Assembly (NCBI GenBank): GCA_963682055.1
Contig: OY821745.1
Location: forward strand, 3,107,501-3,171,500
Length of the DNA: 64,000 nt
Reading direction: 5' to 3'
Source: Primula veris
Lineage: Eukaryota > Streptophyta > Magnoliopsida > Ericales > Primulaceae
Made by a program: the position numbers and the translations under genes. Under the pieces are notes generated by a model that did no database searches, was not told the DNA's origin, and saw nothing but the letters and a program-made list of their open reading frames with translations. This document shows positions 46,990 to 59,700 of this stretch, in pieces. Position 1 is the first letter of the stretch; every line of letters begins with the position of its first letter.

Positions 46990-48626
46990 TGCCTGATCTT
47001 TTGTTATTAGAATATTTTGTGCTAGCTTTAATAGTTCTTGCAATTCAGTAGTATCGGCGTTTGTTTGGTTGTCGCTTTCAAAACAAGAAATTAAGGTAAG
47101 TTAGGCCAAAAGACTTGAAAGCTTAAAGCTCTAAATCTTAAATGCCAAAAAAAGAAACAAAAAACTTAAAAGCTGCATCCAAATGAACCTGAACTTTTGT
47201 TGTATTAGACAAGTAGTATATGTTTTGGGAGCAATGTGCTATGGCATGGATTTCCAGTGAATTTAGAGACAGAAGATAACTGTAGTATAGTTTGGGAAAT
47301 TTAGCTAATCTTTATGCTGTGTTGTACGGTGAACAAGTTATGTTGTTCGGGTAGAATTATTCAATCTTTAGTGTATGTAACTATGTATTGCTTGCTCATT
47401 GTTGGGGGTGAGTTTTTTATGTACAGTTTTTGTTTGTATTACAGTGGAATAGTCTCGGTGTTTTTGCTATAATGCCTACGTGAATTTCTCAGAGCAATTT
47501 TGTTACAGAATAGATTTGAAGGGAATTTTAAAAAAAAAAAGAGTAGCGTATTTGAGGATATATTTTTTGTTAAGGTAGTGTTCCTTCATTTTAGCATTTG
47601 TATGTACAGCTGGTTTTTGGTGTACTAGTTTGGTTTTGAGGTGTACTTTTTTCCGCACAACTCTTTGTAGTTTCATTTTTAAATAGTTCTGGTAGAAGTG
47701 CTGATTTTTTTTCTGGGGGGAGCAATATTGGTATCACATAAATTTGGAGCGAGTGTAGAAACATTAGATAGTGTGACATACTTGAGATTGTATTCTGTTT
47801 TGCTGTGTATTATCTTTTCCTTAGTGTATGCATAGTTGCTGTAGGTTATCAATTACAAAGAAAAATAACTTGTTGGAAATTCAAAAATTAAGCTCAGTGG
47901 TCAGGATTATCTCTCAGTATTGGGGTACATTGTCGTGAATTTGCTAGTTTGAATTGGTTTTTCAAGATCGAAAGGTGAGTCCAAATTGTTTTCTGAAACA
48001 ATTACTAGTTCTTTTTCCAGAGCAGACAAGTTGTCGGATAAAATTTGGGTCGATGCAACTTAAGGTTGTATAGCCTAATTGAGCTGTAAAACCTCAGTTT
48101 TAAAAGGATAACAAGATACAAACATGAACAGCTTATTAGCAAAAGGTGCATCCTAAAAAGAAAATATAATTGTCCTCCCCTCGTGAAGTGCTCATCAGCA
48201 TCGGTTGGAAATTTTTATTTTTAATTTAGTTTGTTTTTAATGATCCTGGTGACTTTATTGATTTCCAAATAGACTGCTGTTAACAGTAAACAGGCTTTGC
48301 AGCACATTTCTGGTTCCAGCTTTCATTTCTAGCAGACAAGTGCTGTATTTAGCACACTCCGAGACACAGTACATAGCAACAAGTTACTCTTTTGATATGC
48401 GGGCAAATGAAATACAAAGTTCAAGAAAATGATTAACAGAAAAAGGCAAGTAAGCATCGACTAAGCACTCGTTGAAAAAAGAATTACAGGGGTGAAACTG
48501 TACAATTACGACAAAAATTTAACATGTCATAACTCAATGAAAGCACAGTGGAACAATAATCAAAATGCCAAATCAAGTCCAAGCTATAAAACCTTGTAAA
48601 AGTTATCTAGTACCAAGATATCCACT
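46990..48626. other. 3' regions of the convergent SAM and LCB2 genes
   Basis: Holds the presumed 3' UTR of the SAM gene and, on the other strand, that of LCB2. The MITE-like unit at 47053-47192 belongs to the family in the SAM intron. Short frames here show no protein-like features. Confidence 0.5.
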
Positions 48627-51600
48627 TTAATGCAACTTCACTTTACCATCCTCCAATTCCTGTTTGTCGGGTTCAGCAGGAAAATACTTTATGCCCACCA
48701 TATCACCAACTCTACTAAATACCTGTAAAGGAAAATAAAATAGGCATGAATCATGTCATGATAACCCATAAGAACACGTATATATCTGGATCAACAATCC
48801 AAGACAATACATACATTACAAAGCAATACTCAGCACAAATAGCCTAGCCATTTCTGAATGCTACATGCAATCTAAGAATAACTGGTTGGAAGTTGTATAT
48901 TAAATGGAAAATCCAAATTGATGATGATCTCTAACTGTTACAGCTTGTTTGCTTAATTCTCTTTTTTTATTAAAAAAGTTCTTGTGCATTCTGATGCGCA
49001 GCTTTTTAAATATAATTTTGAAGCTTCTTCCCCAACATTAAGATGGAATCTAGATTCTTCAACTTCAGAGAATAAATTTCAGCTAGAAAGCTCAACAAAC
49101 TGACCACGCTGCACAAGGTAAATCCTCCCATTAAGACTTTCTGCTTTCCTTACCAAGCACTGGATTTTTTTGTTATCAATTTAGACAATGAAAGCAGAGC
49201 AGCACAACACAACACAAAACATGCAACCAAAAAGAGTACTGATAAATTTAAAGGATAGCTAAGCATACTTGATATATTACTTAACATTACTCATAAGAAT
49301 ACGAAAGAGGGAGCAAGGCACGAAACGAAAAAAGACAAAAGCTTATGATATTTACCTCTAACGCTTTGAGAAGATCTTCTCTGCTATGAGAAGCTGAGAT
49401 ACATATACGTGCCCTTGCCAACAATAGAGGTGTAGCTGGAAATGCAACCGTCACAACAGCCACCTGCAAACACAAGGAAAAATACGATTATTTTCAGGAA
49501 ACGAAAAGTAGTATCTGAGACATATAATACAAATTCTTGAAAGCCGAAACATAATTTCTCAGCATGGGAAAAATAACCAAATATCGGAGATCCAGAAAAA
49601 AGAGGAGGCTTGCTTAACAACGAATAAATATGCTAAACAAAGTCTTTCAATTTCTTACGTTCTGTTTCAAACACTCTCGTGAAAAAGCAGGAATTTTTGC
49701 AGGATTGTAAAGCATGATTGGCATTACGGGAGAGTCATTATCTCCAAGAACCTCAAACCCCATCTTTTGTAGTTCTGACCTAAAAAAGTTGCTGTTCTCA
49801 CGAATCCTTGCTAGCTTTTGAGCCCCTATAATAAAGAATTGGAATTTATAAAAGTCTTTACTAATTAATATCAAGGTACTAAGAAATAATGAAAAGGTAA
49901 TATTGGAGAAGAAAGTGTAGCACCTCGGCTAGAACCATCCAATCCAAGAAGAACCTCTATTGCTGAAATTATTTGTTGTGCTGCTGGTGGAGATATAGAC
50001 GTTGCATACAGATGAGCAGGACAAGTAAATTTCAAATATTGAATAAGATCCTGAAATGACATCAAATATTTAACAAAATTAGAACACAAAACGTAGTACA
50101 TTAAAAAAACTAATGGGCATAACGGCGGCTTATCCATTAAATAAAGCATAAACATTTAGTGTACATTACGGTTTACCCCCTTCAGGTTCTCCATGAATAA
50201 CATAAACCACTTAAAAGTTTCACAATATATAGTCAGACCTAATCGAGGTTTGGGACAGTTAAAAATTCACCACCAAAATTTTAACCAAAGTGAAAATCAA
50301 CTCACAAATTTGAAAGCCAAAACTCTTGTCATTAGCATATGTCTGAGATACCGTCGAACAATTAAAAACAATAACAAGAATATCGCAATCTTTTTCCCCA
50401 AAGTGAGATACTTTTGTTATCTCATATTTGAAGCAACTAAGAACCATCCTCAAACACTAGATATGCAAATATAAACTCTTTAAACTACTAAAGATAACTC
50501 CCCGTTCAGTCTACGAAAAATCAACGAAGATAAGTCCACTAAGGGTTGCATCATATTTGTTTCAAATTAATACGTAGCCACAAAGAGCAGGAGATATCTA
50601 AGTAGTACACAATAGTGGCAGACCAAAGAATGAGCCTAAAAGTAACTAACCTTAGATCCTGCAATATAGCCGCCACATGATCCAAAAGATTTTGTAAATG
50701 TTCCCATCATTACGTCTACATCAGCCGTATCCACTCCTAAAAGCTCACAGACGCCCCTTCCTGTTTTCCCGACTGCTCCAATGCTGTGGGCCTCGTCAAG
50801 GTATACATACGCCTGTAAGACAGATATTAACATTCCTGAAGATGTTATCTATTTAGGTGAGTACAATGTACACAAGATAGCAAACATTTATGTTTAAGCA
50901 ATGAAAATTAATCATTAGAAAGAATGGAGAGAGAAACCAAGCTAAAGACCAAAAGAGATAAAAAGATAAAAAGATAAAAGAGAACAAGAACAACTATTCC
51001 CACCTCAAGTAAGGAACATGAGAAAAAAAAAGATATGGGACAGTATTCCCACCTCAAGTAAGGGACATGAGAAAAAAGAAGATATGGGACAGTAAAATGA
51101 AAGCAAAAGCAGGATTGCATTGATGTCTTTACCTTCTCATGAAAGCAATATGAGCTATGCTGGGATATTAGGTTTGGAAAGTTCACCAGAAAAAAAGATT
51201 GAAGTGTTGGCATATAACAGTAGATGATATCAAGCTAGCCCACCATAACAGGCCATAAAGTTGATACAGTTAGGAAAAGCCTCGTTTTTTTAAGAGATAT
51301 TATCTAAATTTTAAAATAAATGAACAATCGCCATGTGATAAAATGGGTGCCACACTTATTTTCCTGTTCCAAGAAAGAGAGTTCCAAGACTTTTGAATGA
51401 GTAAAATTTTAGTAAATAAATGTACACTGTTAAGAAAAACAGCTTGTGGACATTCTACCTTGTATTTCTTGCATATGGCAACTATTTCTGGAAGTTTACA
51501 GAGTTCCCCTTCCATGCTATATATTCCCTCCACAATGACAACTATCTTCTTCCATGGTCTATGGGTCCTTGGTTGTCCCTCAGATATCTGTTCCCGCAAA

Positions 51601-52078
51601 ACACTCTCCAGGTGTGACGGGACTATACAAAGAGATTGCAGTATAATCATAAGCAAAAAAGATCAACTGAAAAGTTGCGCTTTTTGTTATCGGAATATAA
51701 ATTACAAACTTACTGTTGTGTTGGAAAACTCTAACTGTAGATCCTGATCCACGAGCACCATTCACAATAGAGTTGTGGTTCAAAGAGTCACTAATTATCA
51801 AACTTCCCTGCAACCGGTAAATTAGAGTAAATCAACAAAAAGAAAAAAGCGGATATACATATTACATGCATCGATGAAATAAGTCGAATACCTTGGACAT
51901 CAAGACAGGAAGTATAGCCGAATTGGTCGCATAACCCATGCCAAAGACTATCGCTGCTGGTTTCCCAACATAATTTGCCACACATTCCTCTAGCTCCGTA
52001 TGTATGGTTGTGGTGCCTGGTTACAATCATGTCAGCAAGCCCATATGCATGCCAGACATATAATATATTCTATCGATG

Positions 52079-52163
<85 letters not shown>

Positions 52164-55100
52164 TTCATCCTAAACCTCATAATACCTCCTTCGACACGAG
52201 TGCTGCATGTACTTGGAGAGAACTTCTTCAAACACTCGATCACACGAGGGGTACAGTATTCGTCTGCTGCAGCAAACCCAAGGTAATTGTATGATCCTAA
52301 ATTGAGACACTTGCTTACGTTTGTAGTTCGCCTACAAAAGGTAAAACCCCCGGTAAATTAATGAGATAAACTTCATTAACCATGTATAACTTATCTAGAG
52401 ATATATAAAATGAGGTGAACAATTACTCTGCCCTTTTGTCAATTAGGTCTATAGTCACGCATATACAGAAAATTAAAGGTAAAAAGAAAAACATGCTCAA
52501 CTATTTTAGTTAATTATATAGTTACTCACTGCAAGGTTTTGTTGTTATCATTGGAGACACGCTCAACTACGTCAAACCATGCATCAGGAGCACTTGATAT
52601 AGGTCGACCAAAACAATCCTGCATTATGGAAAATGCAACATAACTCTGTAATTTCTCTAGTAGGTCCCAGAAAAGGTTCACCATTTACTATCTGACTTAA
52701 TTGAGAACTCTCTTGGTACTTAAAGAAAAGATTCCATTGCCCCACGAAAAAAAAGTTGTTTAAGTAGAATAACAATGTACTAATTGGTAGCTAAGGGCTT
52801 ATTTGATAGCAGCTTCTCTAATCCCCTTCTTTCTGTTTTTTCTCTTTAAAAGAGCCTTAAGAGTGGTTGAGAGTAGCTTTTTTTCTGTTTTAAAAGATCT
52901 AGTCTATTTTAAGTAGGGGAGGGTTTAAAAAAGGCAAAATCTGAAAACTGAAGTTTTTTTTGGCTTTTTTTAACAACAGTTGAATATCTATGACAACAAT
53001 ATACCAGTTTAAATCGTATCAATATGAAAGGTTGCACTGTACAGAGACTGAACGGAGATTTTTTATCACAATTTTCATGTGTTATACCCTCATCCCAGTT
53101 GCAATTGTCTTGAGCTAGATTTTTGCTCAATGTTTTTGCTAAGCTGCTTTTTTACCTAGAAAACTCGTGGAATTAGGCTTTAATTCAAACCAAAGGAGTA
53201 ACTAAGCATTAATAAACACCCATACGCACAATGAACTAGCAACAAGACCATAAAACATGCGCTTTAGCTGCTATTCCAAAAGCATTACATTGACAACAAA
53301 GTAAAATATAATGTTAAGAAAAACAGGATCATATAACCAAATGATGCAATTGGGCAAATAAAAGCGCCATATTTCAAATTCGGGAAATAAACTTACCAAC
53401 AAAACCAATTATAATTGATACACATATTTACAGGACAAATAGATGTGAACGCAATTTTACCTGAATTCGGAGATAGAGACGTCTAATATAGAAATCCTCA
53501 AGCCCTAAGCAGATCGGCGCGTAACCCTAACACAAAATTGATGAAATTCAAACCTCGATTGAACAATTATAGTATGATGGGAAACAATGTCTACACAAAC
53601 ATAAAATATACTTAGTACAAAGGAATTCAAAATCTGATCCAACAAATTAGAGTATATAATGTAGGAGTACATATACCAACATACAATAAGTACTAAACAG
53701 GAATGTCTGAAACAAAAAATTTACCAATGCATACAAATACAAGATACATACGACACATTCAAGATAGAATAATTGATGCATAAAGAAAAATATAACATAA
53801 TAAACAATAAGTATCTATCCATATTATATAGAGCATGAAAATTCGAAAAAATTACAGCATAAAAGAGCATACACTTAACAATTACAACAATAAGTACATA
53901 TAATATGAACATACTATTAAAGAATATGCATTCATACATGATACATATTATGATGACATTCAAATTCTGGATCAATGATTACAACGTATAATAAACTTAA
54001 AAACGAATGATACTTACAGATACATGATATATAACAAAAACAACAGACATATACATCATAGACATGATGAAATTCAAAACTTGATCCGATTATATGGCCA
54101 TATAACGAACAAAAACTAAATACTAAATAGATATAAAAAATCAACATAGTAATGAACAAAACAGACATACACATGATGTAAATGCTGCAATTCAAACTAT
54201 GATCCAATAACTAGAGCATACAAAAAATATGACACCGATCAAAAAATACAAATTCATGCGACAAATGAACATCGCGTACGTATACATTGGTCCAACAATT
54301 ACAAAGCATTTACTCCCTCCGTTCCCATTTAATTGTCCACTACGAAACTACTTGCAATTTTAACCGGCTTATAACTTGTATCAAAATTGACGAAATGATT
54401 TTTTTTTAAAATTTAATCAAAAAATTTAACATTTGAACTATATGATCAACTTTTGAAAATTTTCATTCCGACAATTTTGATACAAATTCTTGGCCGGTCA
54501 AAATTGCATGTAGTTTCGTAGTGGACAACTAAATAGGAACGGAGGGGGTAACAAGTAAGTAGAAATAGGTACATAGTGAATAATCGATAGATATACAAAA
54601 TACAGTGATGGAATTTAGACCTTGATTCAATAATTAGGGAATATCACCTAAACACTACCTACATATAAAATAAACATAGTAATGAACAATAGGCACACGC
54701 ACATTACGATGAAATCCAAATCTTGATATCAATTACATGTAAAATGAACGTACTATTGAAAGATACACATACATACATGGTATATATGATGACATTCAAA
54801 TTCTGGTCCAACGATTACTGCTAATAACAAACATCATAATGAACCATATATAGATAGACATGATGAAATTAATACCTTCATCCAATAATTAAAGCATGTC
54901 ATGAACAAAATATAAACACTACGTACACATAAAAATAACTTACTAATGAGAATTATGAAACTCTTACCTTGATCCATTAATTAGAGCATATCAACGACAA
55001 AATAAGGAACAATACATAATTTATACGTTTATATATATATATCCTTGCAGATTGCTGGCATTAATCCAACATTGAAATACAGACCTTAATCCAACAATTA

Positions 55101-55498
55101 GGCATATAATGAAAAACACTACATACGTGTAAAATCAACATTGTAATGAACAATACGCACATACATGTTTCGATAAACTTACAATCTTGATCCAATAAAG
55201 AGAGCATATAACAGACACATCACCAACACACACAAACAAAATTAGAGCATATGAAGAACATAAAAACGAAAAATGCATAGACATTTTTTCAAAATAATAC
55301 ATAGATATACATGATACAAATGATGAAATTTAGATCTTGATCCAATAATTAGGGAAAAGGACGGACAAAACTAAACACTACATACATGTAAAATCAACAT
55401 ACCAATTAATAAATGTGAAACTCAAACGCTGATCCAATAATTAGCAACACATTAACAAACAACGCACACATATATACATACAAGCATACATACATAAC

Positions 55499-55544
<46 letters not shown>

Positions 55545-55697
55545 GTGGAGATTGCCGGCCTTGAACCAATAGATGAATTCTCGATAATAACAAAACTATA
55601 CACTACGTACACATAAGTTCAACATAATAATTAGAAATGTGAAGCTCGAACATTGATCTAATAATCAGAACATATAAAGGACACGTCGCCAAACAAC

Positions 55698-55740
<43 letters not shown>

Positions 55741-56122
55741 CACATATATAAATAATTAGAGCATATGATGAACATGAAAAAAACATAAATACATAGATAC
55801 ATTTCTTTTGAAATGATACATTAATAGACATGTGACAAAGGATGGAAACTCAGATTTTGATCCAAATCCAATAATAAGGTAAATAACGAACAAAACTAAA
55901 CACTAAATAGACATAAATTCAACATACTAATTAGAAAATGTGAAACCCAAACATTGATCCAATAATAACAGCATATATATATATATACATAAATACCTGG
56001 AGATTGCTGGCTTTGGACCAATCGATGAATTTACGAAAGAAATCACGTAACTGACCAAAAGCGAATAAAAGTCCGTAGCTGAAATAAGTGCTTAAAGCCG
56101 TTAAATAAGGTATCGTTATCAT
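48627..56122 (-). CDS. LCB2: Serine palmitoyltransferase subunit 2 (long-chain base biosynthesis protein 2)
   Basis: Twelve exons with GT-AG junctions, in order: 56122-55997, 53526-53461, 52618-52530, 52331-52186, 52016-51892, 51807-51714, 51622-51459, 50812-50651, 50050-49924, 49825-49659, 49463-49356, 48722-48627. They give 489 residues, the length known for Arabidopsis LCB2. The enzyme condenses serine with palmitoyl-CoA to 3-ketosphinganine, the first step of sphingolipid synthesis in the ER, as a heterodimer with LCB1. An N-terminal membrane segment lies at about residues 4-24. The PLP-binding lysine is Lys311 in [11 protein letters not shown], and DEAHS (276-280) carries the conserved Asp and His of the fold. 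No disruption is seen. The first ATG in good context (MITIPYL) matches the family start. Confidence 0.96.
50996..51093. repeat. 49-bp tandem duplication in LCB2 intron 7
   Basis: The unit attcccacctcaagtaagg through gatatgggacagt is present twice, almost identical. Confidence 0.85.
52079..52162. repeat. (TA)n/(TG)n microsatellite in LCB2 intron 4
   Basis: TA repeats pass into about 34 TG units with one tttgttt interruption. On the LCB2 strand this is a (CA)n run starting about 22 bases past the exon 4 donor, in an intron of only 169 bases. Confidence 0.9.
53527..55996 (-). repeat. Degenerate minisatellite filling LCB2 intron 1
   Basis: About 18 diverged copies of a unit of roughly 80-140 bp, marked by gatgaaattcaaa.cttgatccaataattagagcatat, occur from 53560 to 55980. 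Examples are 53634, 54080, 54200, 54623, 54880, 54970, 55187, 55337, 55430, 55650 and 55953. Copies at 55548-55592 and 55043-55075 also resemble the last 40 bases of exon 1. TA and CA microsatellites (55499-55537, 55709-55734) are interspersed. Confidence 0.75.
54313..54548. mobile_element. Stowaway MITE in LCB2 intron 1
   Basis: Complete 236-bp element: CTCCCTCCGTTCCC...GGAACGGAGGGGG with long inverted arms (cactacgaaactact and agtttcgtagtgg) and a TA target duplication (54311-54312, 54549-54550). Same subfamily as 42437-42650. Confidence 0.9.
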
Positions 56123-56501
56123 TTTAATCACAGATCACAGATCGGAGCTCAAATATATATTAATATAAATAATATATATATATATATATAATGTATATGT
56201 GTGATTATATATATATATAGATAGATAGATATAGAGAGAGAAAGAGAGAGAAGGATTGGGTTTGACCCACTAGCTCGTTCCCTCGCCAATCTCTCTCTTT
56301 GTTTTCTTTCTTTTATTTAATTTATTGCGTTTCAAATTTCGTTATTTTGAATATTGAAAGAAAAAAGAGAGAGAAAGGAAGAAATGTTTTTTTTGAGTTT
56401 GAGAAATTTCGGTGTCTAAAATGGACGGCTTCTAGACAGGGCAGGCACAGCCTTGGATTTTATATGCTTATATTTTTAATTTTTGTACAAAATTAGCTTA
56501 T
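56123..56501 (-). promoter_or_regulatory. LCB2 promoter and 5' UTR, cut by a retrotransposon
   Basis: Only about 380 bp of host DNA remain between the LCB2 ATG and the copia LTR. It holds TA (56172-56190, 56204-56218) and GA (56231-56252) microsatellites. On the LCB2 strand the latter gives a CT-rich leader, common in plant housekeeping promoters. No clear TATA box stands out from the TA runs. Confidence 0.5.
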
Positions 56502-56704
56502 TGTTGTAAGATTATTGGACTCTTGGGCTTTTACTTAATGGGCCCAGATGGGCTTGTAACCCTAACCCTCTATCTATATAAAGAGGGCTAGGGGTCTTGT
56601 ATTTGACATTCCATTCATATTCATTCATAATAAAAGACTATACTGTTCCCTCTCTCTCTCTACTTCTGTCTCCCTAAATACATAGCTAATAGTGTATTAC
56701 AACA
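56502..56704 (+). repeat. 5' LTR of the copia element
   Basis: Contains ctatctatataaagagggct as a core promoter and a (CT)n tract. TG...CA ends with the inverted repeat TGTTGTAA/TTACAACA. Confidence 0.92.
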
Positions 56705-59700
56705 CGTTATCGGCACTTTGCTCGCGGAGAATAGGATATACGCTCGCGGATATTGGAGATTTTGGGTAAACGGAAGTATATTGAGTATTAATAAACCTTG
56801 AGGTTTATCCGGTTTTTTTTAGGGTTTTGCTATATCGACCTTCACCAAAATACGAGGCGTACGGTACAATATTTTACATATTACTATGATTAGTAATTTA
56901 AAATTGCATGTTATTCCTTGTGTAATCCTACTGTATGTTATTCCACGTGTAATTAACTACATGATAACACCATTGGAAACCTGAAAAACTACTTATATGA
57001 AAATTGCTAGGATTTATACCCAAATCCATCGTAGTATATACATGGGTAATTATATTGATATGAAACTCATGCTTGCAACTCGTTCAAACTGATCATAAGA
57101 CATGATAAATCTGAACTGTATATTGTTACGACAAATAAATTGACTACCTTGCATATTATATGGTGTATCTTGTAAAATTACCCTAAATAAAACTTACACA
57201 TAAAAGCAATAGATTTGTAGAATATTTATTTAGATCTTGCTAGTGTAATTGGTAAATTGGATTTAAAAATTACCATATATAGAACTTGCATGTATAATGT
57301 ATAATGTATAATGATAATTAAAATTTGCCTTCCCTGCATGTGATATGGTAAAATAATAATTAAATATACTACTCACATGCATGTCGTAATTACCATGAAT
57401 AAATTTTAGATTGATGAATTGTATTAGATATTGCTAAGTGTGATTTAGAATATCTTGTTATAATATGTACTACAAGTAGGTACAAATCTAATAATTACTT
57501 AATCACTCCCATGTGTATAATATGGTAGAGTTGCGAAATCATATATATTCACATTTAAGTTGGAAAAATTATGAACCTTTCCTAAATAGGCTCACCTATT
57601 TGGATACGATGTCTAGGAAAGATATAAGCGGAAGTCGATATCCTAATGGGGTCGGGTTTTAAGTGGCATTCGTGCCCTCCACCCTCACCGTCTTTCCTGG
57701 TCGTTTTTCAAGTAGAGCTACCGAAAGGGGTTGACTAAATAATAATTTCCCCGAATGTGTTTATATAGTGATGTATGTTTCGCCGAATTGGTGTCTCTGT
57801 ATCGACCTGTCGTTCGATCAATGAGAACCTATTCACATTAAAAGCAAAACTATTTTTCGAACCTGTCGTTTCGAAATAAAGTTTATGCTTGTGCAAACCA
57901 TAAACATATAAACCAGTCGTTTTATATGAAAAATAATCCAGAACTCCCAACATATGTTGGATGCCATCTATGATGAGAAAAATCGTAAAACATACTTGCG
58001 AAATGACTATTTAAACGTTGATTTTAATCCGTCACCACATGTTACTCACCCTGATGTGTGAAAATGTGATGCCCAAAAAAAATTTTTTGGATGCCATCTT
58101 TGATGAGTAAAACACGAGTTTGTTGTTACACTCAGGATGAATGCTAAGGCGTTGATTTTATTCCGCAGCCACATTTGAGACGTGATGACGTCTATGGTGA
58201 ACAAATGTCTGAAATTGACATATTGGAGCAATCCTTCACCAAAATACTAGCTTGGAAATTGTATTTCATAAGCAATATCGTGAATTTATATTAACCATGT
58301 TCCTTTATCGCCCATCTGTTATTGGATAATAAAATTACCCCGGTGAGTAGTTTTAATCCTATTGGGTCAATGGCGAACTGTTTGCCCGATATTAATGCTC
58401 TTCGTGTATATTTTTTTCCACGAATCGAGAACCGAGACAAGTGTTAGTTGTCTCGAACTATCCCGATCCCGATGAATCGCTTAGTCAAGAGAGATTTTAG
58501 ACAATCGTCAAAATCGAAAACCTGTGGCTCCATGACAGTAATTGAAAGGAACAATATGGCCCGTTGTCACAAAGCAAGAGATAATGCTCAAGGAGGCAAC
58601 TCTATGCTATAAAGACAAAGGTCATGCACGGTTACTCCTTAAATAGTTCAAAACTATTATAAAGGTGAAAAAAAAATCGATGCTAATGTGGTTAAAGATA
58701 ACTGAAAGTAAACTCTTGAGACCCCCGGTTTTGTGGCTCAAATAAGTTTGGTACCTTTCTTTATTGATTTTGATAAATCATTGAGCCATTTTTTCGCTCA
58801 TCTGGATTATGTTTTTCCATTTGGATTATGATTTTTCCATTTGGACATACTTTTGTATTATGGTTTGCCTGTTTATGAAATTTCTCGAAATAATTTAAAG
58901 TGTTATGAGCAAATTCCTTTGACAAATGTGACCAAACTTTAAATTATGAAATTTTAGGCAATAATTGTGGGATAGTTGATTTTTTTGGAAATAGTGGGTA
59001 ACATAGTACCACATAATTTCACCAACTATTTGCCTAAAAGAGTACTCATTGACAACGATTCTGGACCTGTTGTTCCAAATCAAAATCTTTGGTAAAACCA
59101 AATTGATTTGTCAAATATGAGGTCTTATACTCATGTAGGTCCTGCTGTACCTTGTTGAGTTATAAAATATTCGAGAAAACCAGTGTTACCTGGTAATAGC
59201 TCATGAAATAATTAAATTTCTTTACATAGCCTCCATTCAATACGATCAAAAACGTATTTTAGAGGAGTTGAAATGTCTTTCAAGTGGTTGCTACCACATT
59301 TTTAAAGTATTTAAAGTTACCTTATCATTTCGCCTGTCGTCGAAATGATAAATGATTTAGATGCTAAGACATGATTGTCTGTACTATCATTCGCCTGTCG
59401 TCGATTGATAAGAGCATTTTGATATTGTGGCATTGACCGGATGAGATATTCCCGGGTCAAAAGACGATGCTTGATTTATAATCGCATCGCATTTGGATTT
59501 TATCTGAGAATATATTTCGCGATTAATCCGAAATTCATGCCATTAATGCTCACTTTGAAAGACCAGTATGTGTAAAGATCACGAAATGAACTCGTAGAAT
59601 TCTTGTAAAGAATTGAAGGAGTTATTGTGGACTTATCCAACCATAAGACGGACCATAAATATAAATGGTTATGGTTGATGCATCGACAATAGGTCACATG

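Noticed and set aside
49871..51813. Several 60-120-codon frames in the 50-52 kb region
   Set aside because: Those on the minus strand are LCB2 exons extended into introns. Those on the plus strand are antisense or intronic.
52076..52294. Val/Cys repeat frames
   Set aside because: They translate the TG microsatellite and, in a wrong frame, part of LCB2 exon 4.
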